Source: JABDII01 sp963815325
Lineage (GTDB): Bacteria > Gemmatimonadota > Gemmatimonadetes > Gemmatimonadales > GWC2-71-9
DNA: 64,000 nucleotides
Reading direction: 5' to 3'
NCBI GenBank assembly: GCA_963815325.1
Contig: CAWFGG010000009.1
Span: forward strand, 336,375-400,374
Shown: one piece after another, positions 9,183 to 17,683 of the stretch
How the letters are laid out: every line of letters begins with the position of its first letter
How positions within the stretch are numbered: the first letter of the stretch is position 1
Made by a program: the position numbers and the translations under genes
The notes under the pieces: model-generated
The model's input: only the letters and a program-made list of their open reading frames with translations
Databases searched by the model: none
What the model was told of the DNA's origin: nothing

Positions 9183-9602
9183 TCAGGTACTGCCTCCCAG
9201 GTCGGCCGTCGCGCGCTCCTTGATCCTTTCGACCGCTAACCGATTCACCAGCACGCGAATATTGTTGCTCTTGGCATCGATCGGCAGGACAAAGAAGTAT
9301 TGCTGATTCGGCGGGAAGCGGTTGGTGAGCCCCACGAAGCGCTCGCCATCATGGAAGGTGACTTCGATTCCCTTGGCACCACGAAGCCGCATGTCTGAGG
9401 GATCAGCAGTCAAGGATTCCGAGTACTCCCGGTCTCCGTCGATATCGCGCACGAAAAACAGCGCCTTGAGCTTGGCCAGCTCGACCTCGACCATCGTCTC
9501 GCCGGTCTTGACATGGCACCTCGGCCGGTTCTGGGCGACGTCTAGGCTGGTCCCCTTCACGAGGCGACCATCGAGGAAATGTGCTACCACGTCGTTCTTC
9601 AT
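9183..9602 (-). CDS. Hypothetical protein, small beta-rich domain
   Basis: This 139-residue soluble protein of unknown function starts at the ATG at 9602 (MKNDVVAHFLDGRLVKGTS). Visible features are a beta-rich N-terminal part of the kind seen in small C-di-GMP-neighbour or Sm-like domains (FLDGRLVKG, MVEVELAKLKALFFVRDIDGD), then IEVTFHDGERFVGLTNRF and PNQQYFFVLPIDAKSNN. No catalytic motif is recognised. The coding pattern and ribosome-side spacing look real. It is probably read with the PH-like gene and the tandem UspA gene downstream. Confidence 0.65.
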   Translation of the reverse strand: MKNDVVAHFLDGRLVKGTSLDVAQNRPRCHVKTGETMVEVELAKLKALFFVRDIDGDREYSESLTADPSDMRLRGAKGIEVTFHDGERFVGLTNRFPPNQQYFFVLPIDAKSNNIRVLVNRLAVERIKERATADLGGST

Positions 9603-9798
9603 TATTCCAATGCCTCGCAGGATTCGAATCGGGCGCCTTGGTCCCCTCGAGGCTGACCACCACTCTCGGGGGCTTTGACAAAGCTAAGGGCAACCGACGC
9701 GGGCGCCAGTAGCACCCCACGTCTCAGCCCAAAAGCGAACCAGGGACACAGTGCGTGAGCACCGTGCCCCTGGTTGGCACTACCACAACTACTCCGCT

Positions 9799-10620
9799 CT
9801 AGCGAAGCGCCACGCCGAGCGACTTCACCGTCGCCACATTGAGATAAGGATCGACGGGCAGACCCTTGGCGCGCTGATAGGCATTCACCGCGCGCATCGT
9901 GCCGGTCCCAATCACGCCATCGGTGCCCCCGGGATCATACCCGGCCTGCCGAAGCGCCAACTGGATGTCCCGAACCCGACCTTGGGTCATATTGGTCTCA
10001 CACAGAATCTCCCGCCACTCGAGCTTACCATCCGACACCAGTTCCGTCTTGGTAATCGTGGAATACTCGGCTGGAACCGTCGTCCGAACTTCCCGGGCCG
10101 GCTCGACCATCTTTCGAACCGTAACGGTCTGGTACTCGGCCGGGATAGCAGCTTCCCGCGTCGTAGCCGGCGTCTTCACCACTTGCTTCGTGATGGTCTT
10201 GTACTCGGCCGGAACCTCGACCAGGCACATGATCTCGCCCGTTGCTTCATTCACCTTCTGGATCGGGCCGGTGCCCTTCTTCCAGGTCGTGTACGCCGCC
10301 TTGACCAGCACCCGCTCGGTCTCGGTGCCGTACTGGGCCGGAACAACTTCCAACCGGCTCGAAGCCTCCTTCACCAGCACCCGCTCCGACACGGTCTCGT
10401 AGCGCGCGGGAATAATCCGCACCTGCTCGGACTCGGCCTTGACCATCACCCGCTCGGTCGCGGTCCGGTACTGCGGCGGCGCCCACATCCGTGCATAGCA
10501 CTCACCGGGCTTCGCATTGGGCGGCAACAAATCCCCGGCCACTGCCTGTTGAGCGGCCAGCCTGCCCGCGCCGACCAGCGCAAGGCCCAGCAACGTCATT
10601 GTCACGCTTCGCTTGATCAC
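9799..10620 (-). CDS. Secreted repeat protein with peptidoglycan-binding domain
   Basis: This roughly 273-residue envelope protein has a signal peptide ending near GRLAAQQAVA. The middle holds six degenerate repeats built on P-x-x-Y-x-T-x-(T/S)-x-x-x-(L/V)-V: PPQYRTATERVMVK, PARYETVSERVLVK, PAQYGTETERVLVK, PAEYKTITKQVVK, PAEYQTVTVRKMVE and PAEYSTITKTELV. The last ~65 residues form a PG_binding_1 domain with VRDIQLALRQAGYDPGGTDG and IGTGTMRAVNAYQ. AGGAG lies 7 bases before the GTG at 10620, so that start is preferred over the ATG at 10635. It probably sits in the periplasm against the cell wall. The repeats' role is unknown. Confidence 0.82.
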   Translation of the reverse strand: MIKRSVTMTLLGLALVGAGRLAAQQAVAGDLLPPNAKPGECYARMWAPPQYRTATERVMVKAESEQVRIIPARYETVSERVLVKEASSRLEVVPAQYGTETERVLVKAAYTTWKKGTGPIQKVNEATGEIMCLVEVPAEYKTITKQVVKTPATTREAAIPAEYQTVTVRKMVEPAREVRTTVPAEYSTITKTELVSDGKLEWREILCETNMTQGRVRDIQLALRQAGYDPGGTDGVIGTGTMRAVNAYQRAKGLPVDPYLNVATVKSLGVALR

Positions 10621-10933
10621 TGTCTGACTCCTCATTCCTGGTTGGTAATCCGATTCGTCCAGTCTGCCGAGGGCTACGAATCGCCCGATGCTTCAACGAG
10701 TTCTGCTCGGCGCACAGCCATAGAGCAGGTACGGTGCCACCGAAGCACAACGTCACAACTCATTGCAGGAGGTGGCCTTGGACGTCTAGGCCTGGATGAA
10801 GGGCGCTCCCGCAATCCTGATTGGAGACGCGGGAATCCGAATCTTGGACCAAGCCTATTCGGCCCAGCGGCAGAGGCCGCGGCTGGAAACCTCTGGCGGC
10901 CCGGCGCCGGGGGTCCGGGCCCTCAGCGACGTG

Positions 10934-11443
10934 TCAGCGGCCCCAGCCCATGGCGCCGCCGAGGATGGCGGCGGGAATTGCGATTGCGAGCCAGCCCAAG
11001 AGTGCCGTGGCGAGTGCCTTGCCGGTGCTGAAATCCAATGCCTGCCGAATGGCGATGACGCCCGCGACCAACACCCAGATAACCACGGCCGCCCGGACGA
11101 GACCGCCAACCAGTGGAATGACCGCGAGCACGACCAGCACCTGGGGGGCCTGGGCGAACCCGATCGTCCGCAACAGCTCTCCCCACGTGGCGGTGCCGCC
11201 GAGGAGTTTGTCACCAATGAGGTAGGTAATGCCGGACCACACGAGCCATCCCAGCAATGCTGCTATTGCGCCCACAATGATGCCGGTGCCGCCGTGCCCG
11301 ACGCCGCCGATGGCTTGCGCGATGGCGCCCAGCAGGACGACCATGGCCGCCTGGCTCGTCGCGGTGGTATCGGCCTCGACCTCCTCATACGTGGCAACGT
11401 TCAAAAACGCTGCGCCCATCATGCGATCGATGATCTGCGCCAT
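10934..11443 (-). CDS. YIP1-family membrane protein
   Basis: This 169-residue polytopic membrane protein begins MAQIIDRMMGAAFLN, with GGGAAGGGA before the ATG. It has about five hydrophobic segments: AMVVLLGAIAQAIGG, IIVGAIAALLGWLVW, VLVVLAVIPLVGG, AAVVIWVLVAGVIAI and ALLGWLAIAIPAAILGG. The short amphipathic N-terminus and the G-rich helices, with YLIGDKLLGG between the second and third, fit the bacterial YIP1 family, whose function is unknown. About 300 bp of apparently non-coding DNA separates it from the peptidoglycan-binding gene downstream. Confidence 0.75.
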   Translation of the reverse strand: MAQIIDRMMGAAFLNVATYEEVEADTTATSQAAMVVLLGAIAQAIGGVGHGGTGIIVGAIAALLGWLVWSGITYLIGDKLLGGTATWGELLRTIGFAQAPQVLVVLAVIPLVGGLVRAAVVIWVLVAGVIAIRQALDFSTGKALATALLGWLAIAIPAAILGGAMGWGR

Positions 11444-11534
11444 GTGTCCCTTCCCCCGAGTGAAGTGGCCAATCAGACATCCGGCGACGTGCCAGACGCC
11501 GGAATCTGTTCATCCCAACCGGCAAACGCCCGGA

Positions 11535-11834
11535 CTAAGCGTGTCGGGTTTCGAAGGCCTGGTCAACCGCCCGAGCCAAGTCGAAGTCGAGCGCCGTGAG
11601 GCCGCCCGCGTCATGGGTCGTGAGGTCGATGGCCACCCGATTGTACACATTCGACCATTCCGGATGATGGTCCCGCCGTTCCGCGAGCAATGCCACCTGC
11701 GCCATGAAACCGAAGGCCTCGACGAAATTCGTGAACCGGAATTCGCGGTGCAGCTTCCCCTCGACGACCTTCCACCGCGGCACCTCCTTGAGTTGCGCGA
11801 GAACGTCAGCATCCGACAGCCGTTGCCGTGCCAT
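11535..11834 (-). CDS. Pterin-4a-carbinolamine dehydratase
   Basis: This 99-residue protein is the usual length for the family. The signature AERRDHHPEWSNVYNRV carries the adjacent histidines and the conserved tryptophan of the active site. The C-terminal HDAGGLTALDFDLA also matches. It dehydrates 4a-hydroxytetrahydropterin formed by aromatic amino acid hydroxylases and may have a pterin role in molybdopterin metabolism. No hydroxylase gene lies nearby, so its partner is elsewhere or absent. The ATG at 11834 has AGGAG at proper spacing. It lies 12 bp downstream of the lipoprotein gene and probably shares its transcript. Confidence 0.95.
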   Translation of the reverse strand: MARQRLSDADVLAQLKEVPRWKVVEGKLHREFRFTNFVEAFGFMAQVALLAERRDHHPEWSNVYNRVAIDLTTHDAGGLTALDFDLARAVDQAFETRHA

Positions 11835-11846
11835 TGGGTCTCCTAT

Positions 11847-12503
11847 TTACGGATCAGATGGGGGCGTGCCGAGACCCTCGCCGGAAATGCCGGCGCGCGG
11901 CACACGATTGGCACAGAAGTGCCCGACATGGGTGGGGCCCCGACTGCCACTCGACCAGTCACCGCGGAATCCGTCCGCGGTGATCTCCTTTACGTACAGC
12001 GCCATGAAACCGCCGTCGAACCGGACCATGTCCCGCCGATTGGCGTCGGCGCCAACCCGTAGCGTGATGCTGAGGGCCGACTCGTTGGCGCCGGCCATGG
12101 TCTGCTCGAGCACCGCCACGCCGGGCTGCATCGGGTCCAGCCTCGTCGCGTCGCCGACGCGCACCCCGCCGACCTGTTCGATTGCGGCGTCCAGAGCCCC
12201 ATGGAGCGGCATCCTGGCCCCGCTCACCGGGCTTCCGGCAAACAGCTCGAGCGACTGCAGGGCGCTATCCTGCGGCAGGAGATCGAGCGTGCCCTCGATG
12301 CGCGTGCCCTCGAAGTCCGCCGACTCCCCAACCATGACGATCCGAAACGACCCGGCCAAATCCCGGGCTTGAGCACTCGAGGGCAGCTCGGTGCCGCTCG
12401 CCACCTTGGCACACTCAGGGCCCTGGCCCAACTGGTGGGCGGCGCAGCCGGCCACCGACATGAGCGCTATGAGGGCCAGCCGCATTGAAACTGGTGACTT
12501 CAT
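11847..12503 (-). CDS. Putative lipoprotein of unknown function
   Basis: This 218-residue protein has a lipoprotein signal: positively charged start MKSPVSMRL, hydrophobic stretch and lipobox MSVAGC, with the modified cysteine near residue 20. The mature part carries beta-rich patterns such as GSFRIVMVGESADFEGTRIE, SALSITLRVGADANRRD and MALYVKEITADGFRGDW. They resemble a sandwich fold, but I do not recognise a family. It is probably anchored in the outer or inner membrane. It is transcribed divergently from the Vgb-like gene at 12632. Confidence 0.72.
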   Translation of the reverse strand: MKSPVSMRLALIALMSVAGCAAHQLGQGPECAKVASGTELPSSAQARDLAGSFRIVMVGESADFEGTRIEGTLDLLPQDSALQSLELFAGSPVSGARMPLHGALDAAIEQVGGVRVGDATRLDPMQPGVAVLEQTMAGANESALSITLRVGADANRRDMVRFDGGFMALYVKEITADGFRGDWSSGSRGPTHVGHFCANRVPRAGISGEGLGTPPSDP

Positions 12504-12631
12504 GGAATCCTCGCGTGGTGGCCGCGTGCCGGGAATGTGTCGGCCCGGCTCTGGAAGATCAGAGAACCACCTTGCAGGTTACTCAACGGACTCCCTAACA
12601 TTAGCCGATCTCTCCCAGAGGTGGAACACAC

Positions 12632-13624
12632 ATGCTCGCCGCCCTCCTGCCGTTCTGCACGCTCCCGTTCGCGCCCGTTCAGTCACCCGAGCCGGCAGCG
12701 CCGGACACCGTCACGATTCAGGAATGGCTCGTTCCGTGGCCCGGGACCCGCCCGCGCGATCCCTTCGTCGATCGGGACGGCCGGATCTGGTTCGTCGGGC
12801 AACAGGGAGATTACGTGGGCCTCTTCAACGAGGGCACCGGCCAGTTCCGGCGCTTCCCGCTTCCGGACGGAGCGGGACCGCACAACGTGGTGCAGGGGCC
12901 GGATGGCGCCATGTGGTACACCGGAAACCGCCAGGCCAATCTGGGCAGGCTCGACCCTGTCACTGGAACGGTCACCACCGTCCCCATGCCCGACGGCGAG
13001 CCGCGCGATCCGCACACGCTCATCTTCGACGGCACGGGAATCGGCTGGTTCACCGCCCAGCAGGGCAACGTCATCGTCCGCTTCGACCCGAAGACCAACG
13101 ATGTCACCCTGGTGCCGGTCCCAATAGCGAGCGCCCGCCCCTACGGCATCGTGGTCGACAAGAACAACCGGCCGTGGATCGCCACCTTCGGTACCAATGC
13201 CATTGCCACCATCGACCCGGCGACGATGAAGCTCCGTCTCTTCCCGCTCCCGAACGAACGGGCGCGGCCGCGCCGCCTCGACGTGACCTCCGACGGCATG
13301 GTGTGGTATGTGGATTACTCACGCGGGTTTCTTGGCCAGTTGGATCCCGCCTCGGGAACCGTCCGGGAGTGGGCCGCTCCGGGAGGAGCGGCGTCACTGC
13401 CGTACGCCATGGCCGTGGACCATCGTGATCGGCTGTGGTTCGTCGAAACCGGCCCCCGGCCCAACCGCCTGGTTGGATTCGATCCGAAGACAGAGCAATT
13501 CTTTAGCGTGACGGCCATCCCCAGCGGTGGCGGCTCGGTGCGGCACATGGTGTTTCACCAGCCAACACGCACCATTTGGTTTGGCACCGACGCCAACACG
13601 ATTGGCCGAGCGGTGGTTCCTTGA
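12632..13624 (+). CDS. Vgb/streptogramin-lyase-like seven-bladed propeller, secreted
   Basis: This 330-residue protein has seven blade repeats, each with a pattern like DG-x-x-W-F/Y and later L/V-x-R/x-D/P. Examples are DRDGRIWFVGQQGD, GPDGAMWYTGNRQANLGRLD, DKNNRPWIATFGTNAIATID and DHRDRLWFVETG. The overall layout matches virginiamycin B lyase-like proteins. The N-terminus (MLAALLPFCTLPFAPVQS) is a short signal-like hydrophobic segment. AGAGGTGG precedes the ATG. Only a subset of this family acts on streptogramins. Without checking the catalytic His/Glu positions the safest call is a periplasmic propeller of unknown ligand. Its minus-strand neighbour is divergent. Confidence 0.83.
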   Translation: MLAALLPFCTLPFAPVQSPEPAAPDTVTIQEWLVPWPGTRPRDPFVDRDGRIWFVGQQGDYVGLFNEGTGQFRRFPLPDGAGPHNVVQGPDGAMWYTGNRQANLGRLDPVTGTVTTVPMPDGEPRDPHTLIFDGTGIGWFTAQQGNVIVRFDPKTNDVTLVPVPIASARPYGIVVDKNNRPWIATFGTNAIATIDPATMKLRLFPLPNERARPRRLDVTSDGMVWYVDYSRGFLGQLDPASGTVREWAAPGGAASLPYAMAVDHRDRLWFVETGPRPNRLVGFDPKTEQFFSVTAIPSGGGSVRHMVFHQPTRTIWFGTDANTIGRAVVP

Positions 13625-13668
13625 CGGAATTGTGCCCTTGACCGGGATGCGGAGGCCGGCCATGGCCG

Positions 13669-15291
13669 TTAGGGTCTGAGCGGCCTTCCCGGCAGGGCGC
13701 CGGTGTGCTCGGCGTCACGGACCACTAGCATCCCATTCACCATCACATGACGGATGCCGACCGGGTATTGGAAGGGATTCTCGAAGGTCGCGCGGTCGGC
13801 CACGGTTGCCGGATCGAACACGACGATGTCGGCGTAGGCACCGGCTCGGATGCCGCCCCGGTCTTGGAGTCGCACTCGGGCCGCCGGCATGCCGGTCATC
13901 TTGTGCACCGCAGTCTCGAGCGGCATCACGCGCTGATCCCGCGTGTACCATCCCAACACCCGCGGGAACGTGCCGAACGAACGGGGATGGGGTGATCCTT
14001 CGGCGAGCGGCCCGTCCACCGCCAGCGCCGAACCGTCGGAACAGATCATACACAGCGGATGGGCGAGGATCCGCGCCGTGTTCTCTTCGCTCATGCCGAA
14101 TCCCACCATTCCGGAACCGTTCCGGTCCAATCGCGAAATCTCGAGCAGCAATTGGTACGGATCGACCCCGCGCTCGGCGGCGAGCGCCCCGAGCCGCCTG
14201 CCCCTGGTCCACGCCAAGCCGTCGGATCGGGTCGAGGTGATCTGAACGGCGTCCCACGACCCGAGCCGGGCGACTTTGCTTCGGACCGCTTCCTCGATTT
14301 GCGGCAGCAGGGCCGGGTCGGCGAGCCTGCCCAGGAATGCCTCCGTTCCCCCGTCGCGGGACCACAGCGGAAACAACGAACCGAGGCCGGTACTGTACGC
14401 CACGTACGGATAGCGATCGAAGGTCGCGTCCACTCCGGCGGCCCGGGCCGTCTCGATGGCCCGAAGCGCCGGCTCGGCCTTCCACCAATTCGGCTGCCCC
14501 TGGGCTTTGAGATGAGAGATCTGCACCGGCACCCCGGCCCCCTGGCCCACGGCCAGCGCCTCCTCAACGGCGGCCAGGAGCCGATCGTCCTCGTTTCTGA
14601 TGTGGCTGGCGTATGGGAGCCCGGACTTCGCGAGGGGTTGGGCGAGGGCCACGAGTTCGGCCAGATCGGCAAAGCCACCGGGCACATACTCGAGGCCGCT
14701 CGAGAGTCCGCAGGCTCCATGGGCTACCGCGTCCCTGACGAGCGCCACCATCCGGTCGAGTTCGTCAGCGGTTGCCGGCCGGTCCACGTCGCCGATGACC
14801 ACATGCCGCACCGTCCCCGCGCCGATCATGCTGGCTACGTTGACCGCGGAGCCCGAGCGAGACAAACGCTCGAAGAACTCGGTCACGTCATGGGGCCCAT
14901 CGTCTTCACGCGGCGGGCCGTTGCGCCACGGCCCGAGCGATCCCCCGTCCTGGCCGACGATCTCCGTCGTGACCCCCTGCCGAATCTTGCTGTGGGCACG
15001 GGGCTCGACCAGGAGTTCGAGATCGGAGTGCGAGTGGATGTCGATGAACCCGGGGGCGACGGCGAGGCCGCGCGCGTCGACGATTGTGCTGCCTGTTGTC
15101 TGAAGGTTGGTCCCGACAGCGCGAATCCGGTCGCCGTCGATCGCGACGTCGGTGCGGATGGGCGGAGCGCCGGTTCCGTCGTACACGGTCCCACCGCGTA
15201 TGACAACCGACGCGGTGGGAGCTGGCATGCGCCATGCAAATGCCGCTGCTGCGGCAGCGGTTCGACCCACAAACACCCGGCGAGTGAGCAT
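13669..15291 (-). CDS. N-acyl-D-amino-acid deacylase family amidohydrolase
   Basis: This 540-residue metal-dependent amidohydrolase has metal ligands HSHSD after PGFIDI, then HIRNE, ISHLKAQG and a catalytic SDGSAL. Other family markers are GLSSGLEYVPG and HPRSFGTFPRVLGWY. These fit D-aminoacylases, which hydrolyse N-acyl-D-amino acids. The N-terminus MLTRRVFVGRTAAAAAAFA is a twin-arginine-like export signal, so the enzyme probably folds in the cytoplasm and acts in the periplasm. GGAG precedes the ATG at 15291. It has no close partner gene. Substrate specificity (D-Glu, D-Asp, or a general role on peptidoglycan-derived D-amino acids) is not determinable here. Confidence 0.9.
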   Translation of the reverse strand: MLTRRVFVGRTAAAAAAFAWRMPAPTASVVIRGGTVYDGTGAPPIRTDVAIDGDRIRAVGTNLQTTGSTIVDARGLAVAPGFIDIHSHSDLELLVEPRAHSKIRQGVTTEIVGQDGGSLGPWRNGPPREDDGPHDVTEFFERLSRSGSAVNVASMIGAGTVRHVVIGDVDRPATADELDRMVALVRDAVAHGACGLSSGLEYVPGGFADLAELVALAQPLAKSGLPYASHIRNEDDRLLAAVEEALAVGQGAGVPVQISHLKAQGQPNWWKAEPALRAIETARAAGVDATFDRYPYVAYSTGLGSLFPLWSRDGGTEAFLGRLADPALLPQIEEAVRSKVARLGSWDAVQITSTRSDGLAWTRGRRLGALAAERGVDPYQLLLEISRLDRNGSGMVGFGMSEENTARILAHPLCMICSDGSALAVDGPLAEGSPHPRSFGTFPRVLGWYTRDQRVMPLETAVHKMTGMPAARVRLQDRGGIRAGAYADIVVFDPATVADRATFENPFQYPVGIRHVMVNGMLVVRDAEHTGALPGRPLRP

Positions 15292-15396
15292 CGCTACTCC
15301 AACGCGGCGGTGTCCGACCAGTGCCTTACGTGCCCCGTACTCACGAATCTTTCGCCTGGGCGCGGGCGCCCGTAATCATGACGGTCCAGCTCACCA

Positions 15397-15732
15397 TCAC
15401 ACGACCCACGGCGCCCACACGGGCGACGCGGCGAGCACGAAGGACACCGCGGTGGCGAACCACAGGACGGTGCGCATGCGGCGGCGGACCTTCGGATCGG
15501 CGCAGGGTTTCCCGGCCTCGCATGCCCGGTCCTCGCGTTCGAGCGTTGTAAATCCCAGCCACAGCGCGGCGGCCATGAGGCCGATGAACAGCGGCCGATA
15601 CGGACGGAAGGCTGCCGCCAGGCCAGCGCCCGAAAGCCCGGCCGCCGTGAGGAAGATCGGGCCTGAGCAACACACCATCGACGCGAACGAGGCACCGAGG
15701 CTCCCCGCCGCCGAGAATACTACCCTCCGCAC
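15397..15732 (-). CDS. MerT-family metal transporter
   Basis: This 111-residue membrane protein has three hydrophobic segments. It keeps the MerT layout: a vicinal cysteine pair C21-C22 followed by SGPIFLTAAG in the first helix, and a second pair C71 and C77 in the loop after helix two (RACEAGKPCADP). In mercury operons this protein takes Hg(II) from periplasmic MerP and passes it inwards. No MerR, MerP or MerA is visible here. The neighbour is instead a DUF411 protein whose gene ends 33 bp upstream, so the substrate may be another soft metal (inference). The start is GTG at 15732, with GGGAGG upstream. Confidence 0.8.
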   Translation of the reverse strand: MRRVVFSAAGSLGASFASMVCCSGPIFLTAAGLSGAGLAAAFRPYRPLFIGLMAAALWLGFTTLEREDRACEAGKPCADPKVRRRMRTVLWFATAVSFVLAASPVWAPWVV

Positions 15733-15765
15733 CCACGACCTCCCGCCAAGGAGAACTCGCCGACC

Positions 15766-16242
15766 TCAGCGACTGCGATACACCTTGCTCGTGCCGCTGG
15801 CGTCGAACAACAGCACGTCATAGGGCTGCTTGACGTCGCTTTCCATGCCCGGCGATCCCAACGGCATCCCAGGGACGGCTAACCCGACGGCCTTCGGGTG
15901 TTCCTCCAGGAACTCCTGGATGACATCGGCCGGAACGTGACCCTCCACCACGTAACCATCGACGATGGCGGTGTGGCAGGACTCGAGTTCCGCGGGGACT
16001 CCGACGTCGCGCTTCATCGAGACCAGGGCCGCTTCGGTTACATCCTTCGCGTCGACGGTGAATCCATTTGCGCGGAGGTGGTCGACCCATTTCGAGCAGC
16101 AACCGCAGGTCGCCGTCTTGTATACCGTGATGGAGCCGGCCGACGAGGCCGGGAGGTTTGCGCTCGCCACCGCGGCGCTGACGCCAACGGCAAGCGCGAG
16201 AATTGCGCCGATGAGGAATGTCTTTCGCGAGGACAGCTGCAT
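15766..16242 (-). CDS. DUF411 periplasmic metal-binding protein
   Basis: This 158-residue protein has an N-terminal signal peptide or anchor (FLIGAILALAVGVSAAVASA). It is followed by the DUF411 signature TVYKTATCGCCSKWVDHL with C46, C48 and C49. The rest keeps the family pattern: VPAELESCHTAIVDGYVVEGHVPADVI and AVPGMPLGSPGME. DUF411 proteins are thioredoxin-like and are often found with copper or other soft-metal handling genes. The natural reading is delivery of a metal to the MerT-like transporter encoded next. The ATG at 16242 has GGAG upstream. Confidence 0.88.
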   Translation of the reverse strand: MQLSSRKTFLIGAILALAVGVSAAVASANLPASSAGSITVYKTATCGCCSKWVDHLRANGFTVDAKDVTEAALVSMKRDVGVPAELESCHTAIVDGYVVEGHVPADVIQEFLEEHPKAVGLAVPGMPLGSPGMESDVKQPYDVLLFDASGTSKVYRSR

Positions 16243-16452
16243 GGCACTGCTCCGTGAATGGGGGTACGGATCTTCAGTTGGGACGAATCACGCCGGGCAT
16301 GAGGCCCGCTATCGCACCCTCGGGCCTTGCCCTGATCGCCGCCCGAAGCTCGGGCGGCACGGGGCCCATGGCGAAGGGTGAAGGAAGATAACAATGCCAT
16401 CCGATCGGCGGACAGGGACCGCGATGGCCGGCATGGCTCCAGTCCCTCACGG

Positions 16453-17115
16453 TCACGCGCAAACGACGGCATCGACAAACGCCTGGAGTCTCCCCGCATC
16501 CAGTCGTCCGGCCCTCCGGACGCCGGAGCACACGTCGATTCCAAAGGGCTGCACGGCCTGGATCGCATCGGCGACGTTGTCCGGGCTCAACCCCCCGGCC
16601 AAGTAGACGGGCACCGGCAGGCGGGACACGATCTCCCGGCTCAGGGCCCAGTCATGGATGCGACCGGTTCCACCTAGCTCCTTGACCGGCGCATCCGGCT
16701 GGCCGGAGTCGAGCAGGACGGCATCGACCAGGGGGGCGACCTCGAGCGCTTGCTCCACAGCCTCGGGCCCGGTGACATGGATAACCTGGACCAGCCGCAG
16801 CCGAGGAAGACGATGCCGAAGTGCGCCCAGTGTTGCTGACGGCACGCGGTCGCAGAGCTGCAGCGTGTTCGTGCCGGTCCGGGCCTGCTGGGCCACGAGC
16901 GTGTCCGGATCGACGGCCGACGTCAGCAGAAACGTGTCGATCGACGTGGGCACCTGTGCCACGATCTCAGCGATTCGCGGTTCGGGAATGACCCCGGGAC
17001 CACTCGGCATGGCGGAGACGAGTCCCAGGGCATGCGCGCCATGGCGGATGGCCAGGTCCGCCTCGGCCTGACTCGTGATGCAGCAGATCTTGATCTTGGC
17101 AACGGCGACGGCCAC
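16453..17115 (-). CDS. TrpF-like phosphoribosylanthranilate isomerase homologue
   Basis: This roughly 220-residue TIM-barrel protein starts at GTG 17115, with AGGAGG eight bases before; an upstream start at 17211 has no such support. Catalytic positions of TrpF appear kept: the cysteine in KICCIT and the aspartate in AVLLDS, then GGTGRIHDW and the phosphate-binding PVYLAGGLSPDNV. The usual KICG glycine is replaced by a second cysteine, and the FV segment after the first helix is divergent (GLVSAMPSGPGVI). No other tryptophan gene is near. It may be an orphan TrpF, a PriA-like or side-pathway isomerase, or a paralogue with a new substrate. Confidence 0.8.
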   Translation of the reverse strand: MAVAVAKIKICCITSQAEADLAIRHGAHALGLVSAMPSGPGVIPEPRIAEIVAQVPTSIDTFLLTSAVDPDTLVAQQARTGTNTLQLCDRVPSATLGALRHRLPRLRLVQVIHVTGPEAVEQALEVAPLVDAVLLDSGQPDAPVKELGGTGRIHDWALSREIVSRLPVPVYLAGGLSPDNVADAIQAVQPFGIDVCSGVRRAGRLDAGRLQAFVDAVVCA

Positions 17116-17220
17116 GTCCCGGCCTCCTGGGAGATACCACGGAAAGGTATGCGGCACGGCCCCAAGAAGCGCATGCAGTACTCCTTGAGGCCGTGAATGC
17201 TTCGAGATCACATTGACGTG

Positions 17221-17625
17221 CTAGTACTTCACCGCCCGTGGCAATTGCTTGGCGGATGAGACCCAGACACGGACTTGGGCCAAGGTCGGGACCTTGCGCA
17301 CCAGCTGCCGCTTGGTGTTCACCTTCATCAGCCTCTGGTGCAAGGTGTCGGCAGTTCGCAGCGAGAGATCGACCACGGTCGAGACGCCGGCAGCTTCGAG
17401 CAGCTCGACGTATTCTCGGCCCACCCCCCGAATGCGAAAGAGATCGGCGTGATTGACCAGTTGGAGGACCTGTATTTCCGTGAGTCCACACTGTTCGGAA
17501 ATTTCCCTCCGTCCCTGTCGCGTCGCACCCTTCCCGAGGAGCGAATGTGTGGTGCGAATGCCTGCTGCCCGCAGTTTCCGTGCTCCCTGCGGTCCAACGC
17601 CGTCGATCGTTCCCAAACTAGCCAC
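17221..17625 (-). CDS. DUF4332 helix-hairpin-helix protein
   Basis: This 134-residue cytoplasmic protein is built of helix-hairpin-helix repeats. The start GTG at 17625 (VASLGTIDGVGPQGARKL) has AGGAGG at good spacing; earlier in-frame codons lack this. The core signature LGTIDGVGP near the N-terminus and FRIRGVGREYVELLEAAGV in the middle are typical of DUF4332. HhH motifs of this kind bind DNA or RNA backbones without sequence preference, but DUF4332 proteins have no settled role. The gene ends 105 bp upstream of the TrpF-like start. It follows the DUF481 gene, which is read in the same direction. Confidence 0.82.
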   Translation of the reverse strand: MASLGTIDGVGPQGARKLRAAGIRTTHSLLGKGATRQGRREISEQCGLTEIQVLQLVNHADLFRIRGVGREYVELLEAAGVSTVVDLSLRTADTLHQRLMKVNTKRQLVRKVPTLAQVRVWVSSAKQLPRAVKY

Positions 17626-17683
17626 CGCACGAACCTCCTTCTGCGCAAACCACACGCTGCTCCAGGAACCAAATCCTGCCACC

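Noticed and set aside
12632..13624. Vgb-like protein as an antibiotic-resistance gene
   Set aside because: Most Vgb-like propellers in environmental bacteria are not streptogramin lyases, and there is no resistance context. Kept as a propeller of unknown ligand.
16453..17115. TrpF as evidence of a tryptophan operon
   Set aside because: No trpA, trpB, trpC, trpD or trpE is near, and the sequence around the catalytic cysteine is atypical.
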